Origin: Trichoplax sp. H2
Taxonomy: Eukaryota > Placozoa > Uniplacotomia > Trichoplacea
DNA: 64,000 nt
Direction of reading: 5' to 3'
Assembly: GCA_003344405.1 (NCBI GenBank)
Contig: NOWV01000090.1
Coordinates: 186,001-250,000 of the forward strand
Shown: positions 11,751 through 24,500 of the stretch, piece by piece
Numbering within the stretch: the first letter of the stretch is position 1
Layout: every line of letters starts with the position of its first letter
Translations under genes and position numbers: made by a program
Notes under the pieces: generated by a model
The model's database searches: none
Seen by the model: the letters and a program-made list of their open reading frames with translations, nothing else
Told to the model about the DNA's origin: nothing

Positions 11751-13420
11751 GGTGTATGCAAGTGAGAAATTAATATATCGTATGATCGATGCCGTAACTA
11801 TTATAATATTATCCTTCCATTTAGTCCAACCCATAGACGCATACTGTGTTTAAAATTGGTTATTAGCAAGCTGTAGCTTTATTCCATGAACTGGAGTGAA
11901 AAATTAAATGCAAAGCTCCTGGCATAATACGCCCTTTAAAAATAAGAGAATTTCTGTACAATTGCATAAAGCAAGTTCGTACGCAAGTGAAAAATTAATA
12001 CGGGAATATAGTTGTGTTCGATACCGTAATTATTATATTATTATTGTTTCATTTAGCACAACCCACAGACCCATGTTGAGCCTGGAATTAGTTATTAGTA
12101 ATCAATAACTTTTTCTATAGGTAGGAGTGAAAAAATTGCATTCCAGCTTCTGATATTGTACGTATTTCAAAAATAAGATCATTTCTGCACAAAGCAAGTT
12201 CATGCCAATCAATAAGCGAAATATTAATGTATTGCATGATAGATAATTCATTTATAGAGCCCAGTGATAGACTCCATTAATTGTGATCTTTCACATATGT
12301 GTTTACTGATTAAATTTTTCAGTATAGTCAATTTAGTACTACTATTTAGCATGAAAACTAATCCATCCTATAGGTTCATACCGTGTATGCAATTAGTTCA
12401 AACGGATTCTTTATAGAAACTTTATCGATATAAAGGAAAGAAGTATATAGTTTAATTTCATCACGTTAAAGGATTACCCTTCCTTGTGCTTTAGGAGAAG
12501 CTATGACAAAAAATTACGTAGCAATTTATCACATACGTTCATTATTGAGAACATTGTTAAATCACTGTACTGAAAATGATCATTATAATAGAATTACCGA
12601 ACAATCAAAGATTAAATTAGCTATGAAGTAGAATAAAATAATTAACTATCGGCATAAATGCTCATGCAAATATTTAAATCGAAATTTAAATACATTTAGA
12701 GAAAATCCAGTCCTGTACTGTTTAGTCTTTACGTCTGTATACAGTTATGAAATTCTAGGTTCTGCACTGTATACTACTGTACGGTGTATGATAGGTGAAT
12801 ATGTAAATCTAGACTGGACACAGCTTGAGACATTTCAGCACAGTTCCTGGCATTATACGTATTTTAAAAGCAAGATTATTCCTGTATAAAGCAAGCTCAT
12901 ACGCGTAAATAAGCAAAATAATAGTATATTGTATGATAGATAGTCTATTATTATATGCAGTAGTAGAATTCATTATTTGTGATCTTTCACATACTTGTTT
13001 ACCGATTAGATTTTTTTAGTATACTCCAATTTAGTACTACTATTCAAAATAAGAACTGATCCACTCTATAGGTTCATACTGTGAATTGCAATTAGCTAAA
13101 ACGGATCCTTTATAGAAACTTTGTAAGTATGGAGGAAAGAGGAATATAGTTTAATTTCATCAAGTAAAAGGATTACATTACCCTTTCTCGTACTTTTAGA
13201 AGAGGCTATGCCAAAGAATTATATAGTAACTTATCACATAGTTTCATCTTTGAGAACATTGTTAAAGCACTTTATTGAAAATGATCATTATAATAGAATT
13301 ACCGAAGATCAAAGATTAAATTTACTACGTAGCAAAATAAAGTAATTAATTATCGACGTAAATGCTCTTGCAAGTATCTAAATCGAAATTTAAATACATT
13401 TAGAGAAAATCAGGTCCGCT
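11750..13420. repeat. Degenerate tandem duplications
   Basis: Several diverged copies of one family. A segment of about 500 bases starting at GTGATCTTTCACATA (near 12283) recurs near 12980, offset by about 700. It shares TTTAGTACTACTATT, GGTTCATAC, CTTTATAGAAACTTT, AATGATCATTATAATAGAATTACC and TTAAATACATTTAGAGAAAATC (the last ending near 12707 and 13411). A second module, around CTGGCATAATACG / CAAGCTCATACGC, occurs near 11920, 12140 and 12850, with a weaker relative near 11760. No long frame or terminal inverted repeat was seen, so this may be an old satellite or non-autonomous element. Confidence 0.7.
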
Positions 13421-16082
13421 ATCAGCAATTATACGATTCATCTCTTCAACGGGAGAAATCTTGTAGAATTGTAATATATTATGAACTGAAAAATCCTTAA
13501 TACTATTCTAGGAGAAAAGAAAAATTTCAATGTAAAATTCGTTATATCCAATTTAAAGTCTCTAGCTTTAAGTACAATATTGTTATTTAGATAATAGACA
13601 ATTTTAATCGCGACTATCACAATCAAATCAATAGCAACCGTAAGCCCTTTGTTTCAGTTCGAGTAATTATTATCTACTGTCTTAAAAGCATTTTTTGTTG
13701 TTAAATTCCAATGTTAGCATGGTTCCTATAGCGTGACCTGTATTGTGCTGCACTAAGTCGCTCTTCTAATCTTCATGCTAAATATATCCTATTTACTGCG
13801 TTCAAATAATAGCTTTAACCTGTATTTATCGTCAAGCGTATTGTTTCTATTAAGATCATAATCAGTTTATGTACCACTTTCCATACTGCTAATACCTGAC
13901 AGAAAGCTACAAAAACATGCATGAAAAGTTCACATTATTAGCAGGTATGCTTTTATTTGGATTATAAAAAATTTTTAAAGTAATTTACGCCTTAAATCCG
14001 ACTATCGTTGCAGTGATTCAAATTACAGTATAGGTGCATACTAATTCTTCAAGTAGATTCTACTCCAAGACCGCCTGCATCGATGCTAATGCAAAACTTG
14101 CTAGAGCTTCTCTTTAAAATCAAAAAATAAGAAGTAATCTTTCGGCAAATCTTCAAAGTCGATCGACTACTGCTCGCTTGTTGTTTGAAAAACATTGTCT
14201 AATAGCTCCTCAAACTCCATAAAGCTCTATGAATGTAAAATAATAAAGGTGTTTCCTTTAGGCTACCTTAAAGACAGGGATGTTAATTTGCATTACATTT
14301 GATGATAAGAATCGATATAAAGTAGGGATCAGCTGTGAAAATGAGATTTCAGTTGATCCTAAAAGCTTCAAAAATTTAAATATGAATACTATCGAAAATT
14401 TAGTTTAACGACTTTACGGACTTCAGAATTCAGAATGTGTAGATTATTATTGTTTCATTATTGGTTGAAGCCAACATAAACTGAAAGATAGGGATAAAAT
14501 ACTGTAGAAGACGCCGTTAGATGAAATCGTGAATTATTGTAAGTTTAACGTACTGCTCTTTTTAGCGAAGCTGGATTCTGAAATAAAATTGAGATTTCTT
14601 TAATTCTCTATTGTAAGAATCTTTCTTCGTCTGGAATAAAAAATTATTCACATTCTACTTGTATGCTAGCATTCAATCTATCATATAAACAGTATTGCTA
14701 TAGATCCGATATCCCATTTTTAAATTGTTCCGAATCTGATTATGAAATAATCCATAAATACTTGTACAAGAAGTAAATTTTTGATCATTTTCTGTAAAAT
14801 TTACATTCATAATCTCCAAAATTACCAGCATTAATATGTGAGTTACAGTAAGTGCAAATGAGTCATCAATATCATACTTTAATATATTCACACTCCCTTA
14901 TCACATTATGAACAATCACAATAGCTACCAGATTGGATAAAGTGAATTATATTTGACTTACTGTCAACTTTATTAACTACATGCTGATCGTCGTTAAGTA
15001 CATAACAAAAAAACATAAGATTATTCATATTTCTGTTGCAGAAAAAATTAATGGAAAATAGCATTGTTTTCAATGAACTTTACTTGTAATAGATCAGCAG
15101 GTAGTATATAATTAAAACTCATAATCAACTTTATCTTTATATTCGCAATATAGCATTCATCGTCTAGATTAGCATCAACACAATTAGTTAGAATATACAA
15201 TCGTGAAGCCAACCAAATGTACCACAAGATGTTGCAAAATAAACTTGTATATGTTATAATCCTAAACATATTCATTATGTTTTACATACATATTTATTCA
15301 CCTTCCTAATTTTCTTAATCTAAATCCATTTAACAATCATACAATAACAGTATAATCGTACTTTTAAAAGGGAACTACCCGCGATCGGACACCATGCTGT
15401 GAGGAGGATCTATACTTGTTTAAAGCTTTTAAAATTAATATTCATGCCTAATCATGTCGTAGCTTAAACAGATGTCTTAAATAGATAGCTGCACACAAAT
15501 TAAAATTTATGAAACAAACTATTTTACGATCAAGTTTGAAATCTAAATAACATAACCAGCTTTAGGAACTACAAATTTATTGCAAAAGTATCAACTGCTA
15601 AGAATCTCTGTACAAATCTAGCTAGTAATTGGCGATAATAACTATCGCAGTTAATATCAAGAATATTTTTACTCTTAGAATTAATCTAGTCTACGCCTTA
15701 AGAAAGGGGTGTATAGTTAGTTGTAAGTAAAATGAGCTAGAGAAATATTTAGATGACTTACACTCTATAATATTTAATACTAGAAGCGGCTCTCCCAATA
15801 TGCATTATCCATCTCTTTCATTTTTAAACGCTAAATATCCAGTATACCTTACTAGATCCAGCATTTATTAAAGTAAATGATCTTGAGTCACAATAAATAC
15901 CTCCAAAAAGCACTCTAATAGCGGTCGCCTTTTTACATTGATCACTACTTCAATCGTATTAAGTTTAGAACTAATGTGCCCTACTGTAGTACAGTAACTA
16001 TCGTACTATTCCACGACCTAAAGCTTTTCTATAAGACATTTTCGAATCCATAGTTTCTATCAATATAGTTATTTTTAAAAAT
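13421..16082. other. Intergenic, nothing seen
   Basis: Strongly AT-rich. The short frames at 13438-13626, 14673-14891 and 15048-15275 (all minus) are rich in Ile, Tyr, Asn and Leu, as expected from base composition, and have no supporting features. Confidence 0.5.
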
Positions 16083-16362
16083 ATGAAGATCATGAAACGT
16101 ATTAAAGAAGGACTAAAAGGAAAAGCTGAAACTCTTCCTTTTTTATATGTTCCAAAAACATTGCAAGTCTCATTAGAATAGCTAACTATAAATAGATGTG
16201 GTACTATAGTATTTGAAGGAAGTCATATGATGAGCTACTGTGTTACTAACTCCAGAACAAGCATTGGATATTATAGAAGAAATATCATTACAACGGCATG
16301 TAGGCACTCGAATTGCCGAGGATAGAAAAAGTGATTATCTTATAGTTTTACTTAAGTTTTAA
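16083..16362 (+). pseudogene. Possible decayed coding fragments
   Basis: Two short stretches read like protein. One, from ATG 16083 (MKIMKRIKEGLKGKAETLPF...), stops near 16180. The second, about 16235-16362, reads LLTPEQALDIIEEISLQRH then VGTRIAEDRKSDYLIVL before a TAA at 16360-16362. They are in different frames with stops between, and I found no donor or acceptor pair that joins them cleanly. They could be remnants of a gene or two exons of an unrecognised gene. The amphipathic, charged composition differs from the surrounding random frames, which is the only positive evidence. Confidence 0.2.
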
Positions 16363-16832
16363 CTTTGATTCTGAACTGAAACTTGAGCAACTCTTTTCAA
16401 CAGTAGTAAACTTTTAATCTTATATGAAATTTAGCAATATCACAAATGAAATTCACCAGAAGAATAATCCAATTGATTTTACAGAAACAAAATGAATTTA
16501 TTGATTACATTCTATATGTAATCAAAAACGTTAATACATACAAAAAAACATTAACAATAAAGTTATATTTGTACGTTATAAAAAAACAAATATTGTAAAG
16601 TGTAATGCCTATATTTATATCTCTTATTATGGTTTGAAAAATGGCACAGCCACATCACCTTCGATTCCTTGGAATGTCTTTCTTTTTCACTAAAGAAGCA
16701 ATGCAGCATGGTTTTTCGTCTACAGCAAACTCTGGAGATGACTTGTGTTGTTTTAGGATTAGAGACGACTTCGGGGGCAGATCGGGTAAGGTTCAGAGTT
16801 AGTTTTGGCATGAGAGGCCATTACCATTTTTA

Positions 16833-16970
16833 TACGTTGCCCGCGGGCATTGTATGTGTATTACCCGCGGGCGTTGTATATACTTTATCGTACCCGCTGC
16901 TTTTACATTGCCCGTAATCTTACCCGCGGGCATTGTATACATTACCCGCTGTTTTTATATTGCCCGTAAT
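16833..16970. repeat. CCCGCGGGC minisatellite
   Basis: A GC-rich island in AT-rich DNA: about six imperfect copies of a unit of roughly 20-30 bases. The core is the palindrome GCCCGCGGGC followed by ATTGTATA- or TTTTATATTGCCCGTAAT-like spacers. Copies are full (CCCGCGGGC) near 16840, 16864 and 16923, and degraded to CCCGCTG or GCCCGTAAT elsewhere. Confidence 0.8.
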
Positions 16971-16972
16971 AA

Positions 16973-17225
16973 TTAATATAAACATTATTACATTCTTATA
17001 AAAATTGCTAATTAACTGATATCGATAATGGTGAAAAGATATCCGAATCGTAATTAAGCTTTAATCACAACTCTACTATTTCGTGCAAAACTCGATATAA
17101 TTATAGTGCCTCTAGAGTTGCGTTATAATTATCTAGAATTATATTATGAACTTTGATTATTAATATAAACATTATGACATTCTTACGAAAGTTACTAATT
17201 AAGTGATGTCGTTAGCGATGTTGAA
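16973..17225. repeat. Short direct duplication beside the minisatellite
   Basis: The stretch TTAATATAAACATTATTACATTC... at about 16973-17030 recurs, diverged, at about 17159-17225 (AATATAAACATTATGACATTC). The offset is about 186 bases. The following sequence (GCTAATTAACTGAT versus ACTAATTAAGTGAT) also matches. Confidence 0.65.
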
Positions 17226-17230
17226 CTCAT

Positions 17231-18509
17231 CCAAATATTAGTTAAAAATTTAGTCAGACTTCTCAACTTGAATCCAGTAATGACATTAGCGATCATGATT
17301 TTCCAGTTGCGAGCCGTTATTTTCCAAAAGTAGTGTAACAGATTGGTTAATATGCAAATTACTGAGCGATAATAAAAAATCTTTGGCAAACAACGATAGT
17401 AACGGCAAGAACGTTAAATCATGTATGTATGGAAAAGTTTAAATTTTTATGAATCAAAACTAGCTAATACAGTAAGTAGGATTACTTAGTAGTAACTGTC
17501 ATTAAATTTTTTCCATTATTTACATTGTTTCTAATTCACTATGATAGGACAACTTCAAACATATTCAGCATAGAAATAGTAGACCCAATACAAATGATGT
17601 ATCCTGAACGCTTACATCTACTATCAGGATAGTCTAATTTACTAGAAAAGTAATAAGAATTTTATTACACAGAAGGTAGTAGTCAGAAACCTAATAGACT
17701 GACAGGTTAATACTATAGAAAATGATATTCTCTAAATCATCTGCGTGAGCAAAATGGCTACCGTATGCATCGCCTTATTTAAAAACAGCTACTACTAAAT
17801 TGATCCTCACTTTATTATCAAACTTTCATATCAAATGAACAACAAAATGATTTGATGTAGACCAGCAGCTGACTCATACTTTATTCAATTCAATTTACAA
17901 CTGTAATCAGCGTAATATTTTATGTCGTTTTTTCTAAATTAAAATGATATTCAATAAAATCTGATAGCATACCAAAATTTATGATTTATAATTAAGTTGC
18001 CACTGTATTTGAACAAGTGTAGATTATTTAAGTTAAAATCTTATTACTTTTATCGAATTCAGCTTGTCAATTACCGGATATAATATTAAAATGTAATCAG
18101 CTCATAAAAATGAAATCTCAAATAAAACTTAATACATTTAAATCAATATTAATCAAAACTTTACTCCATAATCACGAAAACACTATAAAAGGTTTTATCT
18201 CGCTTTCGTCGCTTCATATTACACCGACCAATATCAATTAGAAATTTTACTAATACTGATTCTCTTAAAGCAAACTGCTTTGATACGGAAATAGGAATTA
18301 ACGTCAACATGCAATAATAGCAACGATAGAAATTATGTTACATTATGGAAAGCAATTTTAGCACGTTAGTGAGTATACAAGTATTCTTTTTTTCATACAG
18401 TATAACAGCAAAAAGAACATTTATCATTGTTTCAATGGAGAGGATTTGTATCAAAGCAGCCGTAGAATTTATCAATATTCGCTCGCAATAGGTATCATAA
18501 TAAAACAAT
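17231..18509. other. Intergenic and 3' flank of the coiled-coil gene
   Basis: AT-rich with no coding signal seen. The part nearest 18509 is probably the 3' UTR of the minus-strand coiled-coil gene. Confidence 0.4.
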
Positions 18510-21500
18510 TTAAGTAGCTGAGTGGATCAATTCATTATCTTCCTCTTCTTCTGAACTTTCTTCCGTCATTGTATAATCAATTGATTGCGATGCAGTAGTT
18601 GTTCCTGCAGTGTGAGGAGCATTCACTGACGTACCTGTTGATATTCTTTCGTTAATGCTACTAGTGATGCTTGGACGATTTTTTATAATCGTAGGGAGAC
18701 TATCGACAATATCTCTTGTGTTATTCTGGGCAGATTTTTCCATACCAACCGCAGGTAAAACTGTAGTGTTTCACAATAGGTAAACAAAGAGTTATTTTAA
18801 ATAATTATGTGTAGAAGTTGCAATCAGTTACAGTAAAGTGTTTAATAAATTCAACGACAGCTTCTATCAAACTACTATATACTATTAGCTGTTGAATTAT
18901 CAAATTGGAATAATCATTGACATAAAATTACCAATTCTACCTTACCCTGTGATCGATTTAAATGATAGCCATGTATTAAGGGTGCAGCAGGAGATTTTGC
19001 TAGGTTAGAACGTCTCTGTCCATTTTCGTTTCGTTGTTCGGATATTTCCTCCCTAAAACATTGTGACATTGTATTAATGTAAAGAATTTAATACGGCCTA
19101 ACCCACATCTTGAATAAAATTCGTTTGATTTCGGTAGTATTTGTAGTTATGCATACAAAATAGACTTACTTTACTCCAATCGTATCATAGGTAGAACGTT
19201 TAATGTCCATTTCCAATAGCTTCGGAACGCTACTGACTACTGTACTTAAATCATCAGAAGTAACTAGCGATGATGATGCCTACGTAAAATAATTAAAATT
19301 CGTTTACTAAGATTATGATCGTAACTGTTTATAATTGCTAATTACTGATACGTTATTATAATGTATTTTGCATATTATTCAGAATAGCTGACTAACCTGC
19401 CATGTGCCACTCTTACTCGTCAGTGTTGAAGCATTTTGGCTATCTACAGGAATGTTCAATTGCGATGTTACAAACGGCATATTGGCAACAGCATTTCGTG
19501 AGCCACCTGGCAGTGATCTAGCTCCCATTATAGCAACAGGTGGGTCAGTTTCGTAATTAGTTTTAGCAATATTGTCGGAAATTTTTTCGGCTACAAATCT
19601 TTTTAATCTAGAAAATTCATCAAATATAAATAACCGTTTTGAACGTTAGAAAAGAAGTTTCTTTTTTTATATTTAGTTGGAATAAAACAAAGGATCTAGA
19701 CTATTTGAATTAGTAAATAAGTTTGTCGCAGAATAAAAGAGATCTTATCAACTGACTTGCTCTTATATGTAAATGCAGGCTTGATTAAAAATATGCTATT
19801 ATTTTGTTCAATGGAGTCAAACGTTGATGTTAACAATTCCGCCAGTTGCAGCCTTTGTGATGTCATAATTTCTATCTTTTCGCTCCATTTGCTAGCTCTC
19901 TGTTTAAAATTAAACAAATCCGTCATAAGTCTTTGAATATAGGCAATTAATGCACATAGGATATTACAGATACTTAGAATATAGACACTTTACACTGAAA
20001 CTCTAATTAAATTAATATACATTATGATTCATTTATTTAAGTAATAGAATCGTTTGGCCTCTTCTTAAAGTTAATACCTTGCTTTGAAATTTTTCCATTT
20101 TGGATAAGAGAAATAAAGTGTTATCATCGAGTTCCTTTTTACGCCTTAAAGTACCTAAAAGAAAGTTTTATGAGCGATTAGATAGATTTGTGTTTCATTA
20201 GGCGTTAACAGAAACAATTTATATTTGGTTAATTGGATTTATCCCACCCCCTCTCCTCTAGGATAAAATAAATAGAGCGTCTTATTATAAAAGTCTTTTA
20301 AGTACTATTGTTATCGTTTGCTAGTGAATAATTTGTTAATTAAATCATATGTAAGAATATCACATGTATTCTTACTACCGTGCTTCATTTCGCAGGGCAA
20401 AAAGTTGTATCTGGTTCAAGACGCCTGAATACAGCATTAATTCCTTACCTTCTAAGTTTTTCATCTGACAATGATGGGTGTATTTGTTAACAAGACACGC
20501 TAGTAGCTTTCCAGGTAATGATGTATAATTATCCATGCCTTTCATAGATTCCTTTATCAAGCAAGGAATTAATAAGCAACTAGACGTTCGAATAGAGTAT
20601 CTTGTATATTTACGTACGTAGCTATCATACCTTATAGGCATTTTCCGATAGACTACCAATATTAAGAGCTCGTTTTAACGATTTCGCGTTTCTTTCTGCA
20701 TCTTTACGAGTAAACATAATTGGTGAAGCAGAAGTAGTCTATAGAATTGAAATTTCAAAAGCAATGCCTTAATTTAATTGCAATTCTGAAGCTTCAATAG
20801 AATTATATATAGTATAAGCGGTAATAATAGGATATAAATGCAACCCTCGAATTGCAATCCTATAATTTTATTAATAATAATACTAGATTAATTTTTTTAC
20901 CGGTGCTTCTTTATGATCACTTGGACTAGTTCGAGGTGATAATGATAGCGTGCTAGATTTTCGATTTTCAATGATTGCTCGTGCTTCTTTCGGCGTAATT
21001 GCTCTGGGAGGTAATTCAGAATTTCTAATTTCCTATGATTTAGAATAATCGTACGAAAATTGTCTTAGACAATACGTTTATCAAATTTACAATCAATTAA
21101 GGGATCAGTTATTTTATAATCATTTTGCTAATTATAGGAATGTTATGAGTAAGTTAGGAACTTATAATAGATAGCTTATTTAACAGTGATGTAAAATTAC
21201 CGCTTTTAATTGAGTTATAACACGTTGCATTTCTGAAATCGTTGTTGAACTTGCGTTCAGCTCTTTTTGGCGGAGGTCAAACTGATTTAGAAGTTCATTT
21301 TGACTGAAATTTTACGTATTAGGAAGGTTGATTAGTGCAAGGAAATTAAATCCATTTGTTTACAAGTAAAATTATAAAATTTCAAGTTCTGTCTAGCTAT
21401 CAATCACAGTATAAAAATAAACATACAGTTTCTCAGCTAATTCCCTCAGTTCACTTTCATCAGCTTTTTCAGGAATCTGAGGCACTAGTATCGGAGGCTC

Positions 21501-24500
21501 CATGGCTTTTTGTTTCTAATTATTTGCAATAGAAATGATAATTGAAATAATTCATTCCATCAGTAATAAACAAATCATCACGTAGCAATAACTTACCAAT
21601 GTGGAAAGTGTGCTAACCAAGTTATCAACAATAATTTGTTGAATTTGACTTAGTACTATAAGAAAATAGATCAGACATCAAATCGTTTGAGCCAAAATCA
21701 ATCTAGCTATGCTTTATAATTAGTATACGACGAATAAATAATATACTGTAAGCATACCTAATTCTACGTGGCAACGTATAACGGTAACTTGTTCACCAAT
21801 TCTTTCGTCCTAATCATGATATTTTTTAGAATCAAATCTCCATATGTATTGTCGTGAAAGCAGAATGAAGCCTAGAAAATACTATTCTCAGATATACTAC
21901 TTCTGCAAATATACTCGTACCTTGCTAAACTGAACCGGTTGAATATCTCGAAGTGATTGTGCAGCAGAGTAAAAGTCTATAAAAAAATCGATAGATTACT
22001 ACATCGAGAATATCTTTAGATAGTTAAATCATGCAATGAATAAATATTAGATGCTACATACCTTGATCATTTAAGTAACCACTTAAGCTATCTTTAAATT
22101 TTATGACGAATTGATAGCTTTTCAATAGCTGTTATGGAGCAATGAAATAAAAAAAGACTAAACATGAGATGAACTGGTGCTGTACAATATGTAATAGTAA
22201 TCTGTTATGCATCTAGTATAAACCTCGTCTACGGCAGGATGTTCAGAAAGTAAGGGAGAAATTTGCCTATTGAAGTAGTTATATGTTCAGAATTAAATCA
22301 ATTACCTTACTAATAACAAACTACAGTAATATGACAAAATTAAAACAACATACCGTGTTGGTACAGAAGTAATACCACTATAAGTTTTGTTATCCAAGTT
22401 CAAATTAGTGGAAACGTTGTAATCAATTTCAGTATATTGTGGAACGTAATGTTCATAGGAAGGTAATTTATACTCAGGTAGATTAAATTCGCCAATAGAA
22501 AATGTCTCCAGTGGCTTGCCTGTTGTGCTATCCTCTGTGCCTGATGCTCTACTAGGCAGGCTACCTTGGCCAGCTGAGGAATCAAATGCAACTGCTGTAA
22601 CTGGTTTACCTGCAGATGCAACCCTATTTTTCTGAACACTGGATGGACGTCCTGGATCATTCTTACGCAATTTATCCGCAGCACCATCATAAGGCATATT
22701 CGACCTATCTAAGATACCGCCATAAGGTGTTTCAAGAGGTAAACCTGTTGTTGGATCGACTAAAATTTGATTCATTCGATTATTCGTCCCGTAACGTCCT
22801 GGACTATCGGCAGTTGCAGCTCTGCGGTGCTCTTGAGGCGATCGACGACTATTGCTATCAAAACGCCGATGAGAACTGCTAGAACTTGGCTTACGAGGAG
22901 AACGTTGTAGAGGAGGTAATTCTCGTGATAACTGAGCAACATCAATATTGCGAGGATAATCATCAGGAAAAACATCAGTCGACGCTTGTCCTTGATTACT
23001 TGCTTGAGCAAGAGCATATTTATTAGACATACCCTCAATATATCGTGCAAACTGTAAGTTAACATCACGGAGGGCAACATTTTGTTTGGCTTGCTGCGAA
23101 TTGGTTGCCTGTCCCAACGCGCTTGCATTACCTCCAACTGATTGATTTAATTCAAATGCACGAATGCGTCCAATGTTTTCGAGCAATTTCGAATTATCTC
23201 CTGTTAAAGTCATATTATTTATTTGATTTATTTTATCAGGATCATTACTTTGACTGGGAGCAGCAAGTTGAGTCCGTGCATCGCCAATGATTCCTCTATC
23301 TGCCATAGTTAATTGACCAAATCTATTACTAATTTTCATAGCGTGATTGGGTAAATCACTAGTATGAATGACTTGGCTATTCTGCGTTTGCGATGTATTT
23401 TTTTGCGCTTCCGCTTGCTGTGGAATACTAGGAGGTCGACTTTGCAAAACTGATGAATTCTGAACTAAAATTTGCACTGCCACTTCTACTGGAATGCTTG
23501 TCATTTGAGAAACTAATTTTACTGCAGTTTCATTTGGAACATTCGATGGAATTTGTCGTAATGCTTCACGTAAAATCTGACTAGCAGTTAATTGCACATC
23601 AGCAGGGATCGATTCAATATCTTTTGCTGAATAAGTAGAGTACTTTGCAACAGTATCGTCCTGAAGTTCTCCGCTTGGTTTTGGAAACTGAAAGTACTCT
23701 AAAGCTTGCTTAGTCATACTATTTGCATTTCCATTCCCTGCTGTCTGGAAATTAGTTGCGTTTATCCCCGGAACAAATGTACTCATAGAAGCAATTGGCT
23801 GTATACCAGCCATTTGTGTTGCAAATCCTACATCAATGCAAAAACGTTAAGCGTTAGCTATAATGAGATAAACCGTGGATGTGATCAAGATATCCTAGTA
23901 ATAAGTCATAACCTGTTTGGTTTGATATAATAGCTTCAGTCGCTTTTTCTTGCTGAAGAGCAACTAAACTCTCTACTTTAGGGAATTCACCAGCGCCTTT
24001 AACTGTAACTTCCTGCTTACCTACCGGTGGACTCCTTGCACTACCTGGAGGAATAGATGGCAAATCACTAGCTGTAGCGTTACTTCCAGCACTGCGATGA
24101 GGAGTTGCTCTGGAGCTGTGCTCTGGACTTAGAATACTACTTCCTTGATTGATGATATCATCGATATTCGTGCTTCCTGGATTATTTTCATACAGCATAT
24201 CAGAGACAGTAGCTCTCTAAAAATGAGTATAAAATCATAGCGTAAAATAATTATAAAAGCGCTATATTTTTATAAAGTTGGTTAGAAAGTAGCCGGTTAG
24301 CAGCTGAAATACTAACCCATTTCTCTCTTAATTGTAAGCGTTCCTCCTAAATGAAGAAATACATCGAGTTATTACGAAAGTTCAACTTTTACACATGTCT
24401 AAGGCTTTTTTAGATCACAGAATAGGAATTGATATTCACTATGGTACAAAACTACGATTGCTTGGTAGTCTATGAGCTAAAGCCAATTGACAGTAGCGTA

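Noticed and set aside
14673-15275. Minus-strand frames at 14673-14891 and 15048-15275
   Set aside because: Composition is that of random AT-rich DNA, with no domains, no splice context and no neighbouring exons.
22400-23137. Other-frame ORFs overlapping the large disordered exon on both strands
   Set aside because: They are shadows of the 22355-23828 exon, which is supported by splice sites and continuity with neighbouring exons.
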